A stretch of 64,000 nucleotides of DNA from Mycobacterium simiae (lineage in GTDB: Bacteria; Actinomycetota; Actinomycetes; Mycobacteriales; Mycobacteriaceae), in assembly GCF_010727605.1 (NCBI RefSeq), contig NZ_AP022568.1:2852001-2916000 (forward strand). The letters are read 5' to 3'. Positions 41,697 to 51,173 of this stretch are shown in pieces. The position numbers and the translations under genes are program-made. The first letter of the stretch is position 1. Each line of letters starts with the position of its first letter. The notes below the pieces were generated by a model. It saw only the letters and a list, made by a program, of their open reading frames with translations, was not told the DNA's origin and made no database searches.

Positions 41697-42551
41697 TCAC
41701 TCGTCGAGCGCGACGCCGCCGCGGGTGCGCCGGCGTCGCATGCGGTGCGAGCCCTTGCCCGTCGGTCGGCGGTTGCGCAATCCGCCGCGCGGCTCCTCGG
41801 CCTCGTCTGCGGGCTCGGTGTCTTCATCGGCGGGCTCGCTGGCCTCGCCGGCGTCCTGAGTGTCTTCGATCGCCGGCTTCTCGGCCTTGACGGCCTCGAC
41901 AGCCTTGGCGGTAGGTTCGACGGCTTCTTCCCCAGTGACCGTCTCGGTCTCTTCGGCTTCGGCGTCGTCGGTGTCGGCGCTGTCCGGAGTGTCGGCGTCG
42001 TCGTCGGCGTCTTCAGTGGCGACGCTGTCCTCAGGGTCGTCAGTTCCTAAGTCGGACTCGGCGCCCTTCTTGCCGCGCAGACGCCGCCGCTTCGCCTTCT
42101 TAGGCTTGATCGGTTTCGGTGGGGGCGGCGGCAGCTCGGCGACGAACGACAGATTGAACGCGAAGATCCCGAGCAGGCCGATCGCCGCGGCCGCGCCGTA
42201 ACTGCCGAACAAGTACTTGCCGGCCGCATCCAGGCTGAGCCAGATTTCGCTGATCGCGGTGCCGATGATCAACACACCGGCCAGCACGTGCGCCACGATC
42301 GACCAGACCCGCAGCGTCAGCGCCAGCTGCGGTGTGCCCAACTCGGGCTTGCGGGTGCGCAGCTGGGTGAACACCACGGGCAGGGCGGCCAACGCGATCA
42401 GCGCGCCCGCGCCGATCCGCCCCGCCATCCCCAGCGCCCGCGGCGTGTCGCCCATCAGCTCGGACCAGCGGGGGAGCACACAAAGGAAATAGAGGGCGCC
42501 GGCACCGATCGAGAACAACGCGTGCCACGGTATGGCGACCTTGCGGCCCAT
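41697..42551 (-). CDS. lucA: LucA-like membrane protein (Rv3723 orthologue candidate)
   Basis: The 284-residue protein predicts four membrane helices in its first 145 residues (ALFSIGAGALYFLCVLP, ALIALAALPVVFTQL, AHVLAGVLIIGTAIS, AIGLLGIFAFNLSFVA). A proline/lysine stretch PPPPPKPIKPKKAKRRR and a long acidic, repetitive Asp/Glu/Ala tail follow, ending in an Arg-rich segment. Position next to tRNA-Ser and aspC matches Rv3723, reported as LucA, which coordinates Mce1 fatty-acid and Mce4 cholesterol uptake. The acidic tail is low-complexity and seems longer than in M. tuberculosis (about 254 residues in total there, from memory). Confidence 0.8.
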   Translation of the reverse strand: MGRKVAIPWHALFSIGAGALYFLCVLPRWSELMGDTPRALGMAGRIGAGALIALAALPVVFTQLRTRKPELGTPQLALTLRVWSIVAHVLAGVLIIGTAISEIWLSLDAAGKYLFGSYGAAAAIGLLGIFAFNLSFVAELPPPPPKPIKPKKAKRRRLRGKKGAESDLGTDDPEDSVATEDADDDADTPDSADTDDAEAEETETVTGEEAVEPTAKAVEAVKAEKPAIEDTQDAGEASEPADEDTEPADEAEEPRGGLRNRRPTGKGSHRMRRRRTRGGVALDE

Positions 42552-42651
42552 ACGCCTCCTCCTGATGGTGAGCCCACGTCAGCCTAGAGGCAGCCAAAAC
42601 CGATTCCAACAACCGTTTGGCCGCGTCCGAAAACCGCGTGCACCCAATTTG

Positions 42652-44289
<1,638 letters not shown>

Positions 44290-44358
44290 CGGCGCCAATC
44301 GTGCGCTGCGGGCGTCGACTGTGCGCTGGCGACGGCAAATCCCGGCTCAGCTTCAAGG

Positions 44359-45656
44359 GATGGATGCAACACATCTGATTGAGGAGTGTTGCTATGCCCC
44401 ATCCGCCGTTGAGATCTGTGGTTCGTCAGTTCTGGGGTCACATCAGCGGCGGCCGGTCCGCTGCTGAGGCCGGTGTTGCCGCTGGCGTGTCGGAGCGGTC
44501 CGGCCTGCGCTGGTTTGCTGATGCTGGTGGTGTGAAACCACGACTGTGCGAGCCAAAGTTGTCTGGCCCGCGGCCGAGGCTGACGTTTGAAGATCGGATC
44601 GAGATCGAATTCGGTGTCAGGACAAACGAATCGTTGCGGTCGATGGGAGCTCGACTGGGTCGGCCGGCGTCGACCATTAAGCGTGAGATTGACGCCAACG
44701 GTGTGCGTAATCGCTATGACGGACGCAAGTCGGGGTATCGGCGCAAAGAAGCGTTCGGAGCCCGCCGCAGCGGCAACACTGCCCAGGTGGCGTATCGGGC
44801 CCTGGTGGCTCAGGCCCGCGCCGATGACCGCGCGCGTCGGCCTAAGCCGGCCAAGCTGGCCGGAAATGACCGGCTGCGTGATGAAGTGCAGACTCGGTTA
44901 GACGAGTTCCATAGTCCCAGCCAGATCGCAGCGATGCTGCGGCGCGATTTCCCCGACGATCCGGAGATGTGGGTGTCTCACGAAGCGATCTATCAGGCGG
45001 TATACGTGCAAGGACGCGGCCATTTGCGCCGCGACATCCACCGCTGTTTGCGCACCGGACGCGCCGTGCGTAAACCGCGCACTCACCCCGGCGAGCGCCG
45101 CGGCCGCATCCCCGACATGGTCAACATCAGCGAACGTCCACCTGAGGTGGCCGACCGCGCAGTGCCCGGTCACTGGGAAGGAGATTTGATCCTGGGCAGC
45201 ACCGAATCGGGCTCGGCGATCGGCACCCTCGTCGAACGCAGCACCCGCTTCGCCTTGCTGCTGCACCTGCCCGACAACCACGGCGCCCAAGCCGTCCAGG
45301 ACGCCATCGTGGCCAAGATGGCGCAGCTGGCGCCGATCCTGCGCCGCACCCTAACTTGGGATCAGGGCAAGGAAATGACCAACCACATCGCCATCGCCGC
45401 GGCCACCGAGCTCGACATCTACTTTTGCGATCCCCACTCACCATGGCAGCGCGGTACCAACGAAAACACCAACGGACTACTACGCCAATGGTTTGCCAAA
45501 GGCACTGACCTGTCGGTGTTCCCGGCCGATTACCTCGACTACGTCGCGACCAAACTCAACAACCGACCACGCCAAACACTGGACTGGAAAACCCCCGCCG
45601 AAGCCCTCGACGAACTACTGTCCCACCCGACCGGACCATCCACTGTTGCATCCATC
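44359..45656 (+). mobile_element. IS30-family insertion sequence with 13-bp terminal inverted repeats
   Basis: GATGGATGCAACA (44359-44371) and its exact reverse complement (45644-45656) bracket a 1.3-kb element with one transposase gene. The right repeat lies inside the 3' end of the transposase ORF, whose stop is at 45660-45662, so the last codons read past the repeat. No clear target duplication of 2-3 bp is seen (flanks AGG and GCG), so the exact ends may differ by a base or two. The element separates aspC from dnaX, which I recall as adjacent in M. tuberculosis. Confidence 0.8.
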
Positions 45657-45662
45657 GCGTGA
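44394..45662 (+). CDS. IS30-family transposase (DDE)
   Basis: The 422-residue protein has N-terminal helix-turn-helix segments (SAAEAGVAAGVSERSGLRWF and LRSMGARLGRPASTIKREI) and a DDE integrase core. The acidic residues are in GHWEGDLILG (first D), TWDQGKEM (second D) and RGTNENTNGLLRQWF (E). The spacing and the GTNENTNGLLRQ motif are those of IS30. Upstream GAGGAG at 44381-44386 is a good ribosome-binding site for the ATG at 44394. The frame is intact, so the copy may be active. Confidence 0.93.
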   Translation: MPHPPLRSVVRQFWGHISGGRSAAEAGVAAGVSERSGLRWFADAGGVKPRLCEPKLSGPRPRLTFEDRIEIEFGVRTNESLRSMGARLGRPASTIKREIDANGVRNRYDGRKSGYRRKEAFGARRSGNTAQVAYRALVAQARADDRARRPKPAKLAGNDRLRDEVQTRLDEFHSPSQIAAMLRRDFPDDPEMWVSHEAIYQAVYVQGRGHLRRDIHRCLRTGRAVRKPRTHPGERRGRIPDMVNISERPPEVADRAVPGHWEGDLILGSTESGSAIGTLVERSTRFALLLHLPDNHGAQAVQDAIVAKMAQLAPILRRTLTWDQGKEMTNHIAIAAATELDIYFCDPHSPWQRGTNENTNGLLRQWFAKGTDLSVFPADYLDYVATKLNNRPRQTLDWKTPAEALDELLSHPTGPSTVASIA

Positions 45663-45720
45663 GACCGCCCGGTGAAATCGCGCCGCGGATACACACTGAA
45701 CGACGCCGATGCACGCCCGG

Positions 45721-46014
45721 CACTGCCGCGCCCGCATCGTCGTCGCGGTGGTGAGGGTGCGACACCTCCTCGGGCACTGCCGTGCCCGCATCGTCGTCGC
45801 GGTGGTGAGGGTGCGACTCCTCCTCGGGCACTGCCGTGCCCGCATCGTCGTCGCGGTGGTGAGGGTGCGACTCCTCCTCGGGCACTGCCGTGCCCGCATC
45901 GTCGTCGCGGTGGTGAGGGTGCGACTCCTCCTCGGGCACTGCCGTGCCCGCATCGTCGTCGCGGTGGTGAGGGTGCGACTCCTCCTCGGGCACTGCCGTG
46001 CCCGCATCGTCGTC
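45721..46014. repeat. 54-bp minisatellite (5 full copies plus a partial)
   Basis: A 54-base unit starting CACTGCCGTGCCCGCATCGT repeats at 45721, 45775, 45829, 45883 and 45937, with a 24-base partial copy at 45991. Copies 2-5 are identical; copy 1 differs at two bases. The array fills most of the 376-bp gap between the IS30 transposase and dnaX and ends 25 bp before the dnaX start. Because 54 is a multiple of three, open frames of 18-residue repeats appear on both strands, but they have no ribosome-binding site or family pattern. The copy number is likely to vary between strains. Confidence 0.92.
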
Positions 46015-46039
46015 ACACGACGCCGGTAGCCTGCTGACC

Positions 46040-47962
46040 GTGGCTCTCTACCGCAAGTACCGGCCGGCAACCTTCGCCGAAGTGGTCGGGCAAGAGCACG
46101 TCACCGAGCCGCTGTCCATTGCCCTGGAGGCGGGGCGGATCAACCATGCGTACCTGTTCTCCGGGCCGCGGGGCTGCGGCAAAACCTCGTCGGCTCGCAT
46201 CCTGGCGCGCTCGTTGAACTGCGTGCAGGGGCCGACGGCGACCCCATGCGGCGTGTGCGATTCCTGTCAGGCGCTGGCGCCGAACGCGCCCGGCAGCATC
46301 GACGTCGTGGAGCTCGACGCCGCCAGTCACGGCGGCGTGGACGACACCCGTGAACTACGCGACCGCGCCTTCTACGCACCGGCGCAGTCGCGGTATCGGG
46401 TGTTCATCGTCGACGAGGCGCACATGGTGACCACGGCGGGCTTCAACGCTCTGCTCAAGATCGTCGAGGAACCGCCCGAGCACCTCATCTTCATCTTCGC
46501 TACCACCGAACCGGAGAAGGTGCTGCCGACCATCCGATCGCGCACGCATCACTATCCGTTCCGGTTGTTGCCGCCCAAGACGATGCGGTCGCTGATCGGT
46601 CGGATCTGTGAGCAAGAAGGCGTCGTCGTCGACGACGCGGTCTATCCGCTGGTGATCCGCGCGGGCGGTGGTTCCCCGCGCGACACCCTCTCGGTGCTAG
46701 ACCAGTTGGTGGCCGGCGCCGACGACAATCACGTCACCTATCCCCGGGCCCTGGGCCTGCTGGGCGCCACCGACGTCGCGCTGATCGACGACGCCGTCGA
46801 CGCGCTGGCCGCCGCGGACGCCGCGGCACTGTTCGGGGCGGTCGAATCGGTGATCGACGCGGGCCATGACCCGCGTCGCTTCGCCACCGACCTGCTGGAG
46901 CGGTTCCGCGATCTCCTTGTGCTGCAAGCGGTTCCGGACGCCGTGAGTCGCGGCGTGGTGGACGCCCCGGAGGACGTGCTGGACCGCATGCGCGAGCAGG
47001 CGGCCCGAATCGGGCCGGCGACGCTGACCCGGTACGCCGAGGTGGTGCAGGCCGGACTGGGGGAGATGCGCGGAGCGACGGCACCGCGGCTGCTCCTCGA
47101 AGTCGTCTGCGCTCGCCTGCTGTTGCCGTCGGCGAGCGACGCCGAATCGGCGCTGCTGCAGCGCGTTGAGCGCATCGAGACGCGATTGGCGATGTCGCTG
47201 CCCGCGTCGGAAACGACGCCGGCGGCAAGGCCGCCCGCAACGGCGGCCCCGGCGGGTCCGCCAGCATCGGCAACGCCGTCGCGGCGAGTGAAGGCCGAGC
47301 GCACGCCCGGGCCCGCATCTGAGCCCGCGCCGACGCCGCCGCCCGTGAACGAGCCGCCGCCCGCATCTGAGCCCGCGTCGAGGCCGCAGCCCATGAACGA
47401 GCCGCCGCCCGCGCCGACGCCGCAGCCGGTCGCTGCCCAACCGGCCCGTGAACCAGGCCCTGAACCAGGCCCCGGCTCAGGCGAACTCAACGCCGCCGCG
47501 GTGCGCACGATGTGGCCGACGGTGCGCGACAAAGTGCGCCAGCGCAGCCGCACCACCGAAGTGATGCTGTCTGGGGCCACCGTTCGCGCGATCGACGGCG
47601 ACACCCTGGTGCTCAGCCACGAATCGGCGCCCCTGGCCAAACGGCTGTCCGAGCAGCGCAACGCCGACGTCATCGCCGAGGCACTCAAGGACGCGCTCGG
47701 CGTCAATTGGCGGGTGCGCTGCGAGGTGGGCGGCCCGGCTGCCGCGGCGGCGGAAGCGCCGGTGCGAGGCGGCCCAACCCCGCCGCCCGCCGCGGAGCCG
47801 CCCCCGGTGGCGGCCGCCGAATCCGCTCAACGCGACGAAGAGGAGCACATGCTGGCCGAGGCCGGTCGCAGCGATCCGTCGGCGCCGCGCCGGGACCCCG
47901 AAGAGGTTGCGCTCGAGTTGTTGCAGAACGAATTAGGCGCGCGGCGGATCGACGGCAGCTAG
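46040..47962 (+). CDS. dnaX: DNA polymerase III subunit tau/gamma (DnaZX)
   Basis: The 640-residue clamp-loader ATPase begins VALYRKYRPATFAEVVGQEH (GTG start). It has Walker A GPRGCGKTSSA near residues 44-54, a four-cysteine zinc module (CVQGPTATPCGVCDSC, about 64-79), Walker B VFIVDEAHM near residue 120 and FIFATTEPEKVLPTIRSR for sensor 1. Residues about 390-490 are a Pro/Ala/Glu-rich linker with internal repeats (NEPPPA blocks), followed by the C-terminal tau domain that contacts polymerase. At 640 residues it is longer than M. tuberculosis DnaZX (578, from memory), probably through the linker. The stop overlaps that of the convergent methyltransferase gene. Confidence 0.93.
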   Translation: MALYRKYRPATFAEVVGQEHVTEPLSIALEAGRINHAYLFSGPRGCGKTSSARILARSLNCVQGPTATPCGVCDSCQALAPNAPGSIDVVELDAASHGGVDDTRELRDRAFYAPAQSRYRVFIVDEAHMVTTAGFNALLKIVEEPPEHLIFIFATTEPEKVLPTIRSRTHHYPFRLLPPKTMRSLIGRICEQEGVVVDDAVYPLVIRAGGGSPRDTLSVLDQLVAGADDNHVTYPRALGLLGATDVALIDDAVDALAAADAAALFGAVESVIDAGHDPRRFATDLLERFRDLLVLQAVPDAVSRGVVDAPEDVLDRMREQAARIGPATLTRYAEVVQAGLGEMRGATAPRLLLEVVCARLLLPSASDAESALLQRVERIETRLAMSLPASETTPAARPPATAAPAGPPASATPSRRVKAERTPGPASEPAPTPPPVNEPPPASEPASRPQPMNEPPPAPTPQPVAAQPAREPGPEPGPGSGELNAAAVRTMWPTVRDKVRQRSRTTEVMLSGATVRAIDGDTLVLSHESAPLAKRLSEQRNADVIAEALKDALGVNWRVRCEVGGPAAAAAEAPVRGGPTPPPAAEPPPVAAAESAQRDEEEHMLAEAGRSDPSAPRRDPEEVALELLQNELGARRIDGS

Positions 47963-49275
47963 GGCTGCCACCACGGCCGCAGCGGCAGGCTGTCCGTGCC
48001 CCGCGGCTCCACGTTGGCGGCCAGCACGTGATGAAGCTGAAGGTTGTTCTGCTCGAACGCGACTCGTGATGCCGCCATGTAGAGGCCCCACACCTTGGCG
48101 ACCGGCAGCGACACCTCCTCGACCGCGGCGTCCCAGTTGGCGACGAGATTGCGGCACCAGTCGCGCAGCGTCATCGCGTAGTGGTGGCGGAAGTTCTCCG
48201 CGTGCAGCACCTCGAAGCCGCAGTCCTGGACCTCGGTGATGACGCGTCCCGAACCGGTCAGCTCCCCATCCGGGAAGACGTAGCGGTCGGTGAATCCGCC
48301 CGCGAAAGAGGTCTGCTTGTTGTCGTGGCGGGTGATGCAGTGATTGAGCAACAGGCCACCGGTGCGCAATTTCGATTTGAGGCACGCGAAGTAGGCCGGA
48401 TAGTTCTTCACCCCGATGTGCTCCGTCAGCCCGATCGAGGAGACCGCGTCGAATCCCGTCTCCGGGACATCGCGGTAGTCGCAGTGCCGCACCTCGGCCA
48501 ATGCCGAGAGCCCGTCGGCCTCGATCGCCCGCCGGGCCCACTTCGCCTGTTCGGCCGACAAGGTGACCCCGATCGCTCGGACACCGTGGCGGGCGGCGTA
48601 CCGCACCATGCCACCCCAACCGCAGCCCACGTCGAGCAGCCGGTCACCCGGTTGCAACCGCAGCTTGTCGAAGACGAGCCGGTACTTGTTTTCCTGCGCC
48701 TCTTCCAGGCTGGCGTCGGCGTGCGGGTAGACCGCGCAGGTGTAGGTCATCGACGGCCCGAGCACCCACTCGTAAAACGCGTTGGAGACGTCGTAGTGAT
48801 GGTGGATGGCCTCGGCGTCTCGCGTCTTGCTGTGCATCAGGCCGTCGGCGACCCGAAGCCATCGGGGCCGGGCCTCCTGCGGTGGTGGCGGGATCGGTAC
48901 CAGCCGCTCGATGCCGATCGAGCGGACGACCTGCGCCAGCGTCCACGCCGACGGCCGCTTGAAGTCAACCCGGTCGGCCAGCAGCTTGAGCAGTTCGTAG
49001 GGGTCGCCGGGGTGCACCCCATAGGGCTGCAGATCACCCGAGATGTAAGCGCGGGCGATGCCGAGTTCGCCGGGCGCCGTTGCCAGATAGGTGGCGCCGC
49101 GCGGCGAGCAGAGGTTCAGACCGAGTTCGGCATCTTCGTGCCCGGCGACGCTGCCGTCGTACGCCGTGAACTTCAGCGGATACCCGCCACGGGCGGTGAA
49201 GACCTCCAGCACCTCGGCCATGCTGAGCTTGCCGCCGATACGGGTGGAGCGGTCGGGCTGTTTGGTTGTCGTCAT
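47959..49275 (-). CDS. tmsB: SAM-dependent fatty-acid methyltransferase of 10-methylstearate synthesis (Rv3720/TmsB/BfaB-like)
   Basis: The 438-residue protein is of the cyclopropane-fatty-acid synthase family. IHHHYDVSNAFYEWVLGPSM near residue 157 is the substrate/bicarbonate region, LLDVGCGWGGMVRYAA near residue 212 the SAM-binding motif, and SSIGLTEHIG near residue 282 the conserved active-site loop. Such enzymes transfer a methyl to the double bond of oleoyl phospholipid; here the product would be 10-methylene stearate. Its ATG overlaps the stop of the FAD reductase gene (ATGA). The pair matches the genes shown in other mycobacteria to make tuberculostearic acid (tms or bfa). Confidence 0.88.
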   Translation of the reverse strand: MTTTKQPDRSTRIGGKLSMAEVLEVFTARGGYPLKFTAYDGSVAGHEDAELGLNLCSPRGATYLATAPGELGIARAYISGDLQPYGVHPGDPYELLKLLADRVDFKRPSAWTLAQVVRSIGIERLVPIPPPPQEARPRWLRVADGLMHSKTRDAEAIHHHYDVSNAFYEWVLGPSMTYTCAVYPHADASLEEAQENKYRLVFDKLRLQPGDRLLDVGCGWGGMVRYAARHGVRAIGVTLSAEQAKWARRAIEADGLSALAEVRHCDYRDVPETGFDAVSSIGLTEHIGVKNYPAYFACLKSKLRTGGLLLNHCITRHDNKQTSFAGGFTDRYVFPDGELTGSGRVITEVQDCGFEVLHAENFRHHYAMTLRDWCRNLVANWDAAVEEVSLPVAKVWGLYMAASRVAFEQNNLQLHHVLAANVEPRGTDSLPLRPWWQP

Positions 49276-50606
49276 CGCCGTTGCACCGCCTTCGCATAGA
49301 GATCTAGCAAACGAGAATCGGGGTCGTACGATTTTTTGACCGTCTTGTAGGCTTCGCCGCCGTACAGCTGGTCAAACTCCTCCCGGCTATAAAAGGAGTC
49401 GGAGTACAGCGACTTGTGCCCATCCAGCTCGCTGACCTTGGCCTCGATCGCCCGATTGGTGGCGCCCAGCCGGTCACCGGCCGGCACCGACGACCAGAAG
49501 CCGATGTTGACATAGGTGTCCCCGGGCGCGATCGGGTACAGCGGCCACCCGTCATGATCGCGAAGACGCAACGGGCACAGCCAGATCGGCGTAATCGGAA
49601 CGTTGTCCAAAAACCATTCCACGAAGTCGCAGGCGCGCCGGACCGGGACCTCGACATCTTGGACCACCCGCTCGCGGGGCGGACGGCCGTGGCGCTTCTC
49701 GATGCGATCAGATATGTCGAAGCGGCGATCCAGGGCGACCAGCTTCCAGTACACGCTGCTGCGCCGGTACCGCCGCGGCCAGCACCGGCGTACTCGCGGG
49801 TTTTGCGCGCCGAATGCGCGTGAGCACCAAAACCAGTCGGTGTCCCACCGCCAGAAGTAGTCGTGCATGGTCAAACGGTCGTCCTTGGCGTGCGCCGCAC
49901 CGGATAAGTCGTGCCGCATCGATTGGTAGTAGATGCGTTGCCCCGTGTAATCGCTGACCGGGCCCGGAGTGGTGGTTCGCCTGCCCAGGCATAGGTAGCT
50001 TTCGTCCGCGCTGAACACCACCCCGTCGAGGTAGTCGACGGCGATGTCGCCCTGCCCGCCGGTGTCGACGATGCGATCCATCGCCGCGATCAGCTCGGGC
50101 ACCGAGCGGAATCGGATGTGGCGCAGCGCCACGAACGGCGTGATGGGCTCCAATTCGATCCGCAGCCGAGTCGAATAACCCAGCGTCCCATAAGAATTCG
50201 GGAAACACCGAAACAGGTCGCAGTTCTGGGTACGTGACGCGGTGACCAATTCGCCAGCGCCGGTGAGGATATCCATCTCCAGCACCGATTCATGCGGCAG
50301 GCCATTGCGGAACGACGCCGACTCGATACCCAACCCGCTGACCGCGCCGCCGAGCGTGATGGTCTTCAATTGCGGGACGACCAGTGGCGAAAGGCCGTAT
50401 GGCAGCGTCGCCGCCACCAAATCCTGGTATGTGCACATGCCCGCGACGTCGGCGGTGCGGGCGTCTGGATCGACGCCGAGAACGCCGGTCAATCCGGACG
50501 CGTCCAGCCCCGGGGCGTCGCGTTTTGTGCGGTCGCGGAACAGGTTTGACGTGGGCTTGGCGAGCCGAACCGCGGACGTGGCCGGGATGGAACGATAACT
50601 CGCCAT
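49272..50606 (-). CDS. tmsA: FAD-binding oxidoreductase reducing 10-methylene fatty acid (Rv3719/TmsA/BfaA-like)
   Basis: The 444-residue protein has an FAD-linked oxidase (VAO/PCMH-type) domain. It shows SNLFRDRTKRD near the start, LGVDPDARTADVAGMCTYQDLV, and VPQLKTITLGGAVSGLGIES with the FAD pyrophosphate loop. A DWFWCSRAFGAQNP region is shared with DHCR24/diminuto-like reductases. The proposed role is NADPH-dependent reduction of the 10-methylene intermediate to 10-methylstearate at the membrane. ATG 50606 is taken as start; the longer frame to 50663 has no conserved sequence. It is the first gene of the two-gene operon and diverges from the gene at 50736. Confidence 0.87.
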   Translation of the reverse strand: MASYRSIPATSAVRLAKPTSNLFRDRTKRDAPGLDASGLTGVLGVDPDARTADVAGMCTYQDLVAATLPYGLSPLVVPQLKTITLGGAVSGLGIESASFRNGLPHESVLEMDILTGAGELVTASRTQNCDLFRCFPNSYGTLGYSTRLRIELEPITPFVALRHIRFRSVPELIAAMDRIVDTGGQGDIAVDYLDGVVFSADESYLCLGRRTTTPGPVSDYTGQRIYYQSMRHDLSGAAHAKDDRLTMHDYFWRWDTDWFWCSRAFGAQNPRVRRCWPRRYRRSSVYWKLVALDRRFDISDRIEKRHGRPPRERVVQDVEVPVRRACDFVEWFLDNVPITPIWLCPLRLRDHDGWPLYPIAPGDTYVNIGFWSSVPAGDRLGATNRAIEAKVSELDGHKSLYSDSFYSREEFDQLYGGEAYKTVKKSYDPDSRLLDLYAKAVQRR

Positions 50607-50735
50607 CAACCGATCAACGCCCGACGTGTGGGTCGAGTGTGCAGATCCTGAGATTGGCACCACCTATACCCTAGTCTTCGACAACACCACGTGCACCCGC
50701 GTGCGGGCGGCATCACAACAGAGGAGTCGCGCCTG

Positions 50736-51173
50736 ATGGCACAGGTCAGCGCAGCCAGCACGATCCTGCTCAACGTCGATCCCGCGGCCACCCTCGCCGC
50801 GGTAGCGGACTACCAGAGCGTCCGCCCGAAGATCCTGTCCCCGCAGTACAGCGAATACCAGGTGCTGCAGGGCGGACAAGGCCAGGGCACCGTCGTCAAA
50901 TGGAAACTGCAGGCCACCAAATCGCGCAGCCGCGACGTGCAGGCCACCGTCGACGTCGCCGGGCACAGCGTCATCGAAAAGGACGCCAACTCGTCGATGG
51001 TCAGCACCTGGACGGTGGCTCCCGCGGGCCCTGGATCCAGCGTGACCGTCAAAACCAGTTGGACGGGCGCCGGGGGAATCAAGGGCTTCTTCGAAAAGAC
51101 CTTTGCGCCGTTGGGGCTGAAGCGAATTCAGGGTGAAGTACTGGCCAACCTCAAGAAAGAGCTCGAAGGCTAG
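50736..51173 (+). CDS. SRPBCC-family protein (Rv3718c-like)
   Basis: The 145-residue protein ([20 protein letters not shown] at the start) has the START/polyketide-cyclase-like helix-grip pattern: a first strand, an amphipathic helix, then repeated strands ([20 protein letters not shown]) and a long C-terminal helix ([15 protein letters not shown]). These bind hydrophobic ligands. GAGGAG at 50721-50726 is a good ribosome-binding site. Length and neighbourhood match Rv3718c next to Rv3719/Rv3720, so a link to fatty-acid modification is plausible. Its stop overlaps that of the convergent NRPS gene by 4 bp. Confidence 0.8.
   Translation: MAQVSAASTILLNVDPAATLAAVADYQSVRPKILSPQYSEYQVLQGGQGQGTVVKWKLQATKSRSRDVQATVDVAGHSVIEKDANSSMVSTWTVAPAGPGSSVTVKTSWTGAGGIKGFFEKTFAPLGLKRIQGEVLANLKKELEG

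Noticed and set aside
45721..46014. Possible CRISPR array
   Set aside because: The units are contiguous and identical with no unique spacers, and no cas genes are present; it is a minisatellite.
45556..46037. Open frames of 18-residue repeats on both strands across the minisatellite (for example PEEESHPHHRDDDAG on the minus strand)
   Set aside because: The frames are open only because the 54-bp unit is a multiple of three without stops. There is no ribosome-binding site or family pattern, and several frames are open at once.
45998..46039. Earlier dnaX start at 45998
   Set aside because: It would begin within the last minisatellite copy, and the extra residues are not conserved; homologues begin at VALYRKYRP.
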